Assembly (NCBI GenBank): GCA_963682025.1
Contig: OY821519.1
Coordinates: forward strand, 99,824,585 to 99,888,584
Origin: Cordilura impudica
Lineage: Eukaryota > Arthropoda > Insecta > Diptera > Scathophagidae
DNA length: 64,000 bases
Direction of reading: 5' to 3'
Shown here: positions 54,541 to 64,000 of the stretch, one piece after another
Numbering within the stretch: position 1 is the first letter of the stretch
Layout: each line of letters starts with the position of its first letter
Made by a program: the position numbers and the translations under genes
Notes under the pieces: generated by a model
What the model was told of the DNA's origin: nothing
Databases searched by the model: none
The model's input: only the letters and a program-made list of their open reading frames with translations

Positions 54541-54985
54541 CTTTGTGCCTCTGTGTGCCGATTTGGCACACAGTATTCTCTTTACTTATTTTACCTCACT
54601 CATCCAAAATGACGCTTTTTAACATTTCCTTTGGGGTTATTTTATGCTGACGGATTGTGCGCTCCACAATCTAAATACCACAAATGCTCTATTATTAAAT
54701 TGATTTTGAGTAGTGTAACCAAAAATCTTCTCCAATGCCCAGTTGTTGTGCGCTTTTTTACATTTTGTTTTAAAATGTTTGTGAATCAAATTTGATCCAT
54801 TATGAACTGAATAAATACGAGTTTATCATTCACGTTACCTGTCAAGCCATAATGCCTCCTCCACCGTGTTTAACCGTTGGCAAAAGATTTTTTAATGAAT
54901 GCAGTTCCACTTTTTCGCCAAACGAACTTTTTTCCTTTAAAGCCGAAAATGCAAAACTTGCTTTCATTTGAAAATAATGATTCTG
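54540..54985 (-). pseudogene. Tc1-type transposase fragment
   Basis: Minus-strand pieces read SLFSNESKFCIFGFKGKKFV (first Asp site mutated to Asn: SNES instead of SDES), VWRKSGTAF, NDKLVFIQFIMDQI, TNILKQNVKK, IIEHLWYL (Glu block) and RTIRQHKITPKEMLKSVILD. The block with the second Asp is deleted. Dead. Confidence 0.78.
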
Positions 54986-55019
54986 GAGAATTGTTTACAT
55001 ATTTATTATTTATTTTGAA

Positions 55020-55096
55020 GTTTGTAACTATAAAACATATTTGACCTAGACCCATATTTTATTATATCGATCGGCTCAGAATCACTTGCTGAGTCG
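55020..55096 (-). repeat. Short mini-me-like fragment
   Basis: GTTTGTAACTATAAAACATA, GACCTAGACCCATATTTTAT and TCGGCTCAGAATCACTTGCT match the corresponding end of copy 1. Confidence 0.55.
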
Positions 55097-55104
55097 CTAA
55101 ACGC

Positions 55105-55465
55105 AGAAGAACATTTTACATGGTAGTATCTTTAGAACAGTGTAACGCAGCCCACATTCCGACAAAGTTGCAACGAGTCAATAGAGTTGGATTCTGTCAT
55201 TAATGAGCATTACCTCCCCTCTTTGTACACGGTCCAGTAGCTCCAAAATAGACTTTGAAGCTCCTGCCATATATGGGAGTTCTATTCTATTTTCGTTTGT
55301 ATAAGTTTTAAGGAGATCAGAAAGAGTGAAGTAATTTTTTGCACCGTTTTAAAAAACCAAGACACTTGAATGCCTACACTTCAAAAACATGTTCGTTCCA
55401 TCGGACATCGCATTGAACTCTCATGCCCAGAAATCCGATTTTTGCTACTTTGTTTCGCAAATATA
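55105..55465 (-). pseudogene. LINE C-terminal (thumb) relic
   Basis: The minus strand reads, across shifts, FLGMRVQCDVRWNEHVFEV, FLKRCKKLLHSF, PIYGRSFK / YMAGASKSILELLDRVQ and GMWAALHCSKD. The order matches the thumb of arthropod jockey/CR1-like RTs (GFLKRC.., WAGASKS..ELLDRVQ.., RRNVG..). It is a different LINE family from the others here. Confidence 0.65.
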
Positions 55466-55599
55466 AAAAATTTAAAAATATCAAGAAATATAATGTTACT
55501 TATTCTTGGTCGTTAAAAGATTTCCCTCACCAAATGTATTGAATTTTTGAGTTAATCTTTTTTCAATCTTTTAAAAATTTTAATATTTTATTTAAAACA

Positions 55600-57248
55600 A
55601 GTAAGAGTGTTAAATTCGGCTGTGCCGAATCTTTGATACCCTCCACCTCGGTTTGAGTCTTGATAATAAATGTAAATGAAAAAGTAAACAATTTGTTAAA
55701 CTTAATACCAAATTATTTCAGCAAATTCTTTGGGTTGGTTTTCTTCTTTTCTATTATTTCGGATATATTTCGGTGTTTGCTTTTTGGTCATCGTGGTTGC
55801 TGATCGGCATACATTTTGGTTATATACCTATATGCATGCGTTTCCGGTTATATGACATAACTTCTCGTTTAATTTAGTTTTTGCTAATTAAATAGCTCGC
55901 CCTAACCTCCATTGCAAAGGTAATGGTTGTGTAGAGTGGCTATATGCATTAAATCGTGCTAATTGGAGATGGCTGTATAGTTTCTTTTAACTGGCCAAAT
56001 ATTTCTTCATTGTGGCCATATAGGTCGGATGGAGTAACTAAATAATAACCAAAAAAAAAAGCTCTCTCTACTTTTTTTTAAAATATTGCCATATTTTGAA
56101 AACATAGAGAATAAATTTATAATAATAAATAATCAAATTAGGGATGAAAAACGCAAAAAACGAAAAGTCCCAAACATTTTAAATAAAATAATTTAATGTT
56201 ATCTTTATTTTCTGAAAAACTTCAAATTTTCATCCAAAAAAAATTGTGAAAATTTATATATAAAAAATAACATTCTCATAAAATTACGTTTACTTATGTA
56301 ACAATTTTTATGTTAGCAATTCTTAAATATCATTTGAGGTTTTCTTAAATTCATTGAATTTAAATTAATATCGACAAATCTGTTTTTCTATTTATTTAAA
56401 TTGTAAAGGAGTGGCATCTCTGTCAAAATAAGCGAAAAACACAAAGAATAGAAAAAAACAAATTACTTCGTGTTTGACAGGATGATTTTATGTTTATGTT
56501 TAATATCTTTATTTTTTTACTAATATTTCTGTTTATTTATTTGAAAATGAAATAATGAATTGAATATTTAATTTTTTTATTTATATAAAAAAGTTTTTTA
56601 ATTAAAGCAAAATATTTTCACTATTTCATGATTTTTATTTATGTATGACGACATTTCAACCTAAAAATTTAAGTTTTTATCGATTGGATAAAACACACAA
56701 ATATGGTTGTCGTTTAGATAACAACAACAGCTGACTTTAACAATAGCGAATATCGTTTCAAAATTTTACTGATAATTTTGCAATTTTCTTTTTTTTTACA
56801 ATTCGACTATCGTTAAAAGAAGTTACTGAATCGCGGTACTGAAAAGTTATTAATATCTCCTGAATGGCAATATTTTTTTTAAATGTAAACATTTTTAAAT
56901 GTAAAGATATTTCTAAATTTAAAATTATTATTTCCGACGTTTTGATATGATTTTCTGAAACTCAATTAATATTTTCTAATTTATAATTGGAAATTTTATT
57001 TTCAGTTTTTATTATAATTGATATTTTCTTAAATTTGAATGGAAAATTTAAAAGGTGAAATTTTGTATTTATGTGAATAATAATGCTTTATTAATTATAA
57101 ACAATTTTTAAAAATTAGATGTAATCGCAATCAGATATTTTATAGGTAAAGCAGAATAATAATTCTATATAACTATGTAGAACTGTTTTGTAAGCAAAAA
57201 ACTCATTGACGAACTCGGTAACTCTATTTTGTAAAGACAACAAAAAGT
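55600..57248. other. AT-rich region starting with a dispersed repeat
   Basis: Bases 55603-55660 (AAGTAAGAGTGTTAAATTCG, GCTGTGCCGAATCTTTGATA) look like the end of another interspersed repeat; a piece also occurs at 4697-4720. The rest to 57248 is AT-rich with nothing recognised. Confidence 0.45.
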
Positions 57249-57251
57249 TAA

Positions 57252-57823
57252 CCCCCCAATCTCACATCACACTGAAATTGTAAAATCGTTGTGTACGTAT
57301 TATCAACGAAAAATTGTTCGAATTAGTCGAATCCATCGCCATTAAATTTTATGCTCAAACATCTGACTGCAATCTCATTTTTAAAATGTTGTCGAAGCGT
57401 AAACTTGAAAAAATTTGTATACTTCTCTCTCTTATTTTATTTTAAGTAGAGTTACTAAGTTTATTATACAGGCACATGTTTGAGGGAAAATGTTTACATT
57501 TATTATTATTAGTATTATTTTAATAATAGTTAATAATATTTATGCTCTATAATTAACAAACGTTTTTGTATGCGCATTTCAAAAAATAAATCATTATAAT
57601 AGATTTAACAAGTTAAAACTTTAATTACAATTTTACAGGATCCAGTAAATTTGCATTAAATTTATAACAGGGTAACATTAATCATCGTTAGTGTCTGCCA
57701 CTATTCGCACGAAAAATTTGGTGCCATTAGTGTGACCACTGCGGAAAATGTGTGTGTATTAGTAAAAAAAAATGTGAGTGTATTGAGTTTTTCGAACTTG
57801 CAGTGTGATGTGAGATTGGTGGG
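57252..57823. mobile_element. MITE with TAA duplication (572 bp)
   Basis: The ends CCCCCCAATCTCACATCACA and TGTGATGTGAGATTGGTGGG are inverted, with one mismatch. TAA flanks both (57249-57251 and 57824-57826). Non-coding; Harbinger-type by target size. Confidence 0.8.
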
Positions 57824-58315
57824 TAATATGCCAAACTTATGTTCATATTTGTAAAAGAATAATGAAAAAACGTATGAAATAAAAGACCAACCCGTGTATA
57901 CTCTTAACATTGTTCTGTATGATATCTAGTTGAAAATATTAACATTCATGTTAAAATAGAAATAACTATTGCAAAGCTAATTAGAACAAACAAAAATTAT
58001 GGCGGCATCTACTGTGGCATAGTCACGCTGAGCAAAATGAAGTGACACTCTGTTAATACAAAAGAAATGTATTTTCCCCACAACAAAATACTGCAGAATT
58101 TTATGTAAATAAAATAACCGATTTATTTCTAACATGCAGTTACTATCAATATACATACATACATATATATAATATATGTACATTATTTGTATTATTTAAT
58201 ATGTGTATGTATGTATATTTAAATATTACACACAAAAAATACAACATCAAACGTTATTTTTGTGTTTTTCTCTTTAAATAAATTTATACATAAATTTTTT
58301 TGCTAAATTTACATT

Positions 58316-58942
58316 TGGGCAATTCACAACAGGTGTTGTATATTGTATGTTGTATTGAAATACACAATACAATCATTTGTTGTGAACACTCAGTTGTATT
58401 TTCATATTGTAAAACGCTTTCTTTAGTAATTTTCGATCCAACGAGGAAAGATCGCTTCGTCGCTTCTGCTATTTTGTATAAGAGAAAACACTTGTCAGTG
58501 TTTGCTTTTAGGTCGTGAGATACACCCTGGAGTTTTAGTTACGTACCTCTTGCATTTTAATTTATAATGAAAAAAAAAAAAATGTTAAATGTTTTGGTTG
58601 GTACTGAAAGAGAAAATACATACTAAAAATATAAACATTAATTTTTATATAAATAAACTTATCGATGTATTTGCGTTATTTGCATTATTTGCCATATTTT
58701 ATTTTATAATTATTTATGCTGATAATATTCTATGTATTTGTTTTTTCTTTTTCATAAAAACTGGCATTCACTTGGAACTGATATGTTATGATACAATATA
58801 CAACATTTACAAAACATAGCAAATGAAGTTGGATCGTGTATCAGATTTTTCACTGAAAATTACCAACAACAATTTTACACTATTGTAAAGTGATACACGA
58901 TACAAGAGATACAACGATACATTACCCATTGTGAATTGCCCA
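58316..58942. mobile_element. MITE with TGGGCAATTCACAA ends
   Basis: The left end TGGGCAATTCACAACAGGT is inverted at the right (CCCATTGTGAATTGCCCA). ATT occurs on both sides (58313-58315 and 58943-58945). Inner flanks repeat GTTGTAT/ATACAAC motifs. At 627 bp it carries no convincing ORF. Confidence 0.72.
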
Positions 58943-59001
58943 ATTGTTTTTTTTATTAACAACTAGGTATTTTAGCATTATTTGCTTTAGATGTTGGTGA
59001 A

Positions 59002-59786
59002 TTTTTACTCCCTTTGTATTAACTCGTAGTGTCTGCTTGTCGAAAAAATTTTGGATCGATTTTAACCACTTTCCCGTGACCTAATCGATCTGAAGGGCAG
59101 GCTTGTGGCAATGACAGAAATGATCTAACATATTTTTTTAGTGATGCCAAAACAATGGAAACTTTTAAATTTTTCTACCAGAGTTGATAAAAAAATGTAC
59201 AAAGGGTTTGTTTTTGTTATATTATTACCATAACGACCACAAAAACAACAAGTCCAGCTATGAAAACAATGCAACATTTAGAATAACAACAAGAAAAATA
59301 TAGAAATATCATGTTTTTCATTTTTTTTTTACTTTTTCAGAGATTTCCCTGGACCTGTTCCACCGATTTTAATGATTTTTGAAGTAGAAATCTTTCCATG
59401 AATTTGGTGAATCATTCTCACTAAAAATGATCACTGTAGCTGCACTATTGAGGGCGTGATCGTGACAAGAACAACATAGAAAATTATTTTTTTTTTCAAG
59501 ACTTTTTTAGTTCTTCATTCAAATCTCGGGCCCTAATCGACCGATTTGGACGCTTTTAAATAGCAAACTTCTCATGATGTTAGTGAATCATTTTTATGTC
59601 AACGAGTACCCTAGCTGCCGGATTGATGCCGTCATCGTGATTTCCACAGACGGACAGACGGACATCGCTATATCAACTCCGGTTGTTATAAGGATCACAA
59701 ATATATAAATTTTATGGGGTCCAAAATTTTTTTTCTAATTATTACAAACGGAATGACAAACTGGAGTGGAGGGTATAACAACTCTA
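59002..59786 (+). repeat. CAGACGG-family dispersed repeat, copy 1
   Basis: From GTAGTGTCTGCTTGTCGA to GGAGTGGAGGGTATAA it is nearly identical to 63006-63832. It includes a piece shared with the Tc1-like family Y leader (AATGGAAACTTTTAAATTTT, 59155-59190) and CAGACGGACAGACGGACATC near its end. Confidence 0.78.
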
Positions 59787-59869
59787 CAACAGCAACAATG
59801 ACAGTCATATGTTTTTCAAATAGGAAAAAACTGTTTATGTGTTAGTTTCGGTCATTCCCCAGTATGCAT

Positions 59870-60640
59870 TGAAATATTATTTCTCCAATGTTGGAGAAAA
59901 GTTAAGTTCTTAAATTGATGTCAAATGTAATTCTCAACTTGGGTTGAACAATTTTTCTCCTTGTTTGCTTTCAACTTGACATCAAGTTGAGACTTAACAT
60001 TTTTTCCAATCTTTGAGAAACATTTTTACTCTCAATTGGATATCCAACACTTTTCTCCACTTGAGACCAAACATTTTTTCAACTTGAATACGATTTGTGT
60101 TAAGTCTGAGATATTATTTAAATATGTCATAAATAATAAATTAAATTAAAAAATGCCAAAAAAGTACAAATAAATCATTGATATATTTTTAATTATTTCT
60201 GCTTTTTGTCGAATTTTTCAAAAAATGTACAACTAATTAATTCATTTATTTTTAATTCTAGATTTTAAAAAATGTACATAATATGTACATTTAATGTTAA
60301 ATATGTACATAGTAATGTTAAATATATAATGAAATTAAATTGAAACATTAAAAAAAGTACATTGTTTTCATTTCTAAAATTAGTATAATATTTTTTAATA
60401 TGGCAATTCCGTACCTTCCATTTGATACCGATTGGAAATATTTCTTTGCTATCAAGTTGAGAATCACAAATTTCTCAATTTGATAACTATGAAAATCGCC
60501 ATATAAAAATGTGCCTTTTAAGTTGAGAAGACTATATTCGAACTGTTGAGGGCATTTGAGAATTAACGCTGGAGATTTGAGAAATGTATTTGATCTCAAA
60601 TGCACCTCAAGTTGATAGCAAACAAAAATGTTTATTGGGA
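59870..60640. repeat. Repeat with many CAAGTTGAGAA motifs
   Basis: TTGAGAA/TTCTCAA and CAAGTTGAG/CTCAACTTG recur in both orientations at each side (59890-60090 and 60440-60620) around an AT core shared with 640-855. Weak ends CCCAGTATGCATT and AATGTTTATTGGG are inverted. It is possibly a non-autonomous DNA transposon with subterminal repeats. Confidence 0.5.
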
Positions 60641-60908
60641 CATTTATTGTAGGGTCGTTTGCACACACACAAAAAATAGAAAATAAATTGTCAATAAGCA
60701 AAGCAAGTGGCTTCGAAATTCGATGATGCCAGTTAATCATTTTTTGTTCACGCGGAATTTATAATTGGAGGAATTTTTTTCTCGAGAAATGTATTTTCCG
60801 TGAGAAAGAAATTCCTTGAGAATATTCATAATTGGGATGAATAACTTTTAATTGGAACTTTTTAGTCAGAATAAATCATAATTCTAGTTAGATATTGGTT
60901 AATATTTA

Positions 60909-61455
60909 ATTAGAAAAAATATTGTGGTGGCATCTACGCAATTATTGAGGCAGTCACGGAAAAATTAAATGCAAGTCTGTTTTTTTTAATATAACAAAAA
61001 TGGATTTTCCCTTTAACAAAATATGGCAGTATAAAGAATTCTGCAAAATGGAAAATCAATTTTGTGCTAATTCTTAACAAAATTAATAATATATATATAT
61101 GTATTATTATATTTATTAATATTTGTAATTTTATTTGACATAATTTCACACACAGTTTTACAGATCAACTGTTTTAATTAGAAAAAATATTGTGGTGGCA
61201 TCTACGCAATTATTGAGGCAGTCACGGAAAAATTAAATGCAAGTCTGTTTTATTTTAATATAACAAAAATGGATTTTCCCTTTAACAAAATATGGCAGAA
61301 TTCTTTATAAATGAAATGCAAAATGGAAAATCAATTTTGTGCTAATTCTTAACAAAATTAATAAAATATATATATATATGTATTATTATATTTATTAATA
61401 TTTGTAATTTTATTTGACACAATTTCACACACAGTTTTACAGATCAACTGTTTTC
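60909..61455 (+). repeat. Tandem duplication, 268-bp offset
   Basis: TTGTGGTGGCATCTACGCAA occurs at about 60921 and 61189. The whole unit through TTTTACAGATCAACTGTTTT is repeated almost unchanged except for a small rearrangement near AAAGAATTCTGC. A diverged relative lies at 57990-58130. Confidence 0.8.
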
Positions 61456-63000
61456 AACTGATTTAGAAGTTTTCTGTTTTTGAAACAGTAGTGCCAATTT
61501 GTAACATTTTGTGATGTAATGAAAATCGCAGAATAATAAGTTAATACACAATAAAAAATATTAAATTTTTAAGTTTTATATACATATTGCAATAAAAAAA
61601 ACTTTGGTAAATTTACATTGAAGATGGTCAGAAATGAATGAGAAAAAAATATATAGACATTTTAGAAAAGCACATTTAATGTTAAACTTTATGCACAAAA
61701 TATATGGGTTTTTGTTGTTTCGAATTTAACTGTGGCTCTAAGTGAAAAGTTTTAGACCGATCGTATATTACATCTTGAGGATCCTCACCTAATATTTTCA
61801 AATATTTTAAATTCTTTTTAACTCATTTAACCTCATTACGAAAATAGTAAAACAGTAAATATGGAAAATCCACACACCTCAAAAAATTGTTTTCTATGAA
61901 ATAAATTAAAGACATTTCATATTATACAATTTTCTTTCAAAAATGTATCAATTATTGCAAATTTGAAATTTGACATATAGTATTTGTACATATATTTGTA
62001 TAGATTTCGCAGTATGAAAAGAACTATTATTTCTTTATTTAGAATATATGTAAGTATTGCTCGCAAAAAAATGCAACATCATGAATGAAACACATAGACG
62101 ACTGCTGGCAGCAGCATTTGTAGTCGTATAGTCAGCTACTTGATTTTTCTGAATACGACAGCAACATATAATACAAATGCATTTTTATTTAAATATACAA
62201 TTACTTTTACTTATTTAAAATGCATTAGTACAACGTAAAAATAAATAAATTAGTTTAACGCCTTTTGATTATTAATGGAATTATAGCCTTTCATTTTGCG
62301 ATTTTTTTTTTAAACAAAATAAAATATTTCATAGCACTAACTTCTTTTACATATTTTGTTATATTGTCAACACTATTTTTGTTTTGTAGCCAACAAAACA
62401 CACTTGCAGTTTTTTTTTTATTTGAAGAACATATGACTGCCATTGTTGATGTTGTAGAGTTGTTTTTTTTTTTTGATTTTGTTTCGTTAACTCTTTTGTA
62501 TTAAAGCACCTCCAATATATGTATCCATTTTAGTTTGCAAATTCAGTATATTTATAATTTATTACTTACAGCAAAAAATAATAGAAACAATTTTATCAGT
62601 TATGCTTACGAAACTATATAAATAGACTTGAAGTTGGCTCCAAAAGCAGTAGCCTGTGTAAAGAACAAGTTAGCGACATGTAACTGTTACGTAACGTGTC
62701 AGCCTTTTTTTCACATGAAAAGTATTGGGACGTTCCGGTTACGTTCGGTAACTGTTTTAAATGATTTGCATGTAAAAAAAAACAACTGACTCGTTACGGT
62801 TACGGTTAGAAAACATTGACCTTTTATATGTATTATAATGCTATGAATGCATTTATTTTTATTTTATTTTATTTATATATTCTTTTTTTTTTGTATTGTA
62901 TATTATTTTTTTTTATTATTATTACTATTTCATTTAATTATTTTTTTCTTTAAATAAATTAATACATAAAAATTTGTTTTTTAAATTATTGGTGAACTTT
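61456..63000. other. AT-rich region, nothing recognised
   Basis: Long poly-T and poly-A runs are present. The 79-codon frame at 62265-62504 is Phe/Leu-rich low complexity. GTTACGGTTACGGTTAG near 62795 is a short local triplication. Confidence 0.5.
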
Positions 63001-63005
63001 TACTC

Positions 63006-63832
63006 CCTTTATTTACTGCCTTTATATTAACTGGTAGTGTCTGCTTGTCGACAAAATTTTGGATCGATTTTTAGCCCCTTTCCCGTGAGCCAATCGATCT
63101 GAAATTTTGCATGCAGGCTCGTGGCAATGACAGAAATGATCTAACAAATTTTTTTAGTGATGCCAAAACAATGGAAACTTTTAAAATTTTCTACCAGAGT
63201 TCACAAAAAAATGTACAAAGGGTTTGTTTTTATTATATTATTACCACAACGACCACAAAAACAACAAGTCCAGCTATGACAACAATGCAACATTTAGAAT
63301 AACAACAGGAACAATATGGAAACATCATGTTTTTCATTTTTTTTTTAATTTTTCATAGATTTACCTGGACCTGTTCCACCGATTTTAATGATTTTTGAAG
63401 TAGAAATCTTCCCATGAATTTGGTGAATCATTCTCACTAAAAATTATCACCCTAGCTATCCTATTGAGGGCGTGATCGTGACAAGAACAACATAGAAAAT
63501 TATATTTTTTCAAGACTTTTTTTAGTTCTTCATTCAAATCTCGGGCCCTAACCGACCGATTTGGACGATTTTAAATAGCAAACTTTTCAGGATGTTAATG
63601 AATCATTTTTTATGCCAACGAGCATCCTAGCTGCCCGATTGATGCCGTCATCGTGATTTCCACAGACGGACAGACGGACAGACGGACAGACGGACATCGC
63701 TATATCAACTCCGGTTGTTATAACGATCACAAATATATATATTTTATGGGGTCCAAATTTTTTTTTCTAATTATTACAAACGGAATGACGAACTTATATA
63801 TACCCTCTGCACACTGGAGTGGAGGGTATAAT
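63006..63832 (+). repeat. CAGACGG-family dispersed repeat, copy 2
   Basis: It is nearly identical to 59002-59786, with the CAGACGGA tract at 63663-63695 expanded to four units. It includes the same embedded Tc1-like piece (63165-63205), so the piece was present before this family spread. The final 170 bases of the window hold nothing recognised. Confidence 0.78.
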
Positions 63833-64000
63833 TACATAGTTTTTTGCTACTTACTGATACTATCTTCAATCACATGAAAGCGATATTTTGCAAATATTCG
63901 TAATTAATTACATATTTAGAAATTTCTTTTGGTGCAGAAGAATTTTGTTCACAGATTGACTTAAAAAACGTTTTTACTATCAGTACACTAGATATTGCCC

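Noticed and set aside
62265..62504. 79-codon frame rich in Phe and Leu
   Set aside because: It is created by poly-T runs, with no conserved motif and no neighbouring exon.
62780..62810. Telomere-like GTTACGGTTACGGTTAG
   Set aside because: Only about three hexamers. Diptera lack such telomeres, and the context is ordinary AT-rich DNA.

Overview
The window is eukaryotic nuclear DNA from an insect, most likely a higher fly (Diptera, Cyclorrhapha; a blowfly- or housefly-like species would fit, but this is inference). The evidence is very AT-rich sequence, short fly-type introns with GT..AG ends, repeats with (GTCY)n tracts of the kind known from Diptera, and many Tc1/mariner, hAT, Helitron-like and jockey-group elements. 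I saw no operon, tRNA, rRNA or CRISPR array.

The only gene I can fully support is on the minus strand: a complete UBE3B-type HECT E3 ubiquitin ligase, with its ATG at 33141 and stop at 3386. Ten exons splice in phase to 3228 nt (1075 aa). Seven introns are 61-83 bp. Two are giant: intron 5 (15769-31803, 16.0 kb) and intron 8 (4530-14517, 10.0 kb). Both are filled largely with transposable elements, so about 26 kb of the 29.8-kb gene is repeat-rich intron while the coding exons are undamaged.

Intron 8 holds a three-level nest of short DNA transposons (5051-7326), with TTA or TTAA target duplications at several levels. It also holds a LINE relic (about 7450-12900) that was tandemly duplicated together with its nested Helitron-like and mini-me-like insertions. 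Intron 5 holds two hAT elements with perfect 8-bp target duplications (16355-19954 and 20359-22092), each tangled with other elements. It also carries two copies of one LINE family lying tail to tail (23935-26790 on plus, 28113-31490 on minus), with a Tc1 relic between them.

Right of the ligase (33.2-64 kb) no intact host gene is evident. This part contains a mariner relic, a nearly intact Tc1 transposon with long double-repeat TIRs and one frameshift (42619-44291), a second Tc1 family (44.66-45.7 kb), a LINE carrying a Harbinger-type MITE (45.75-48.29 kb), further Tc1 and LINE relics, and a broken WD40-like coding relic (50575-51138). Several MITEs with 3-bp target duplications, Helitron-like elements, a tandem array of about 120-bp units (52.2-52.86 kb) and dispersed repeats fill the rest. 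The long AT-rich stretches between these show nothing I can name.
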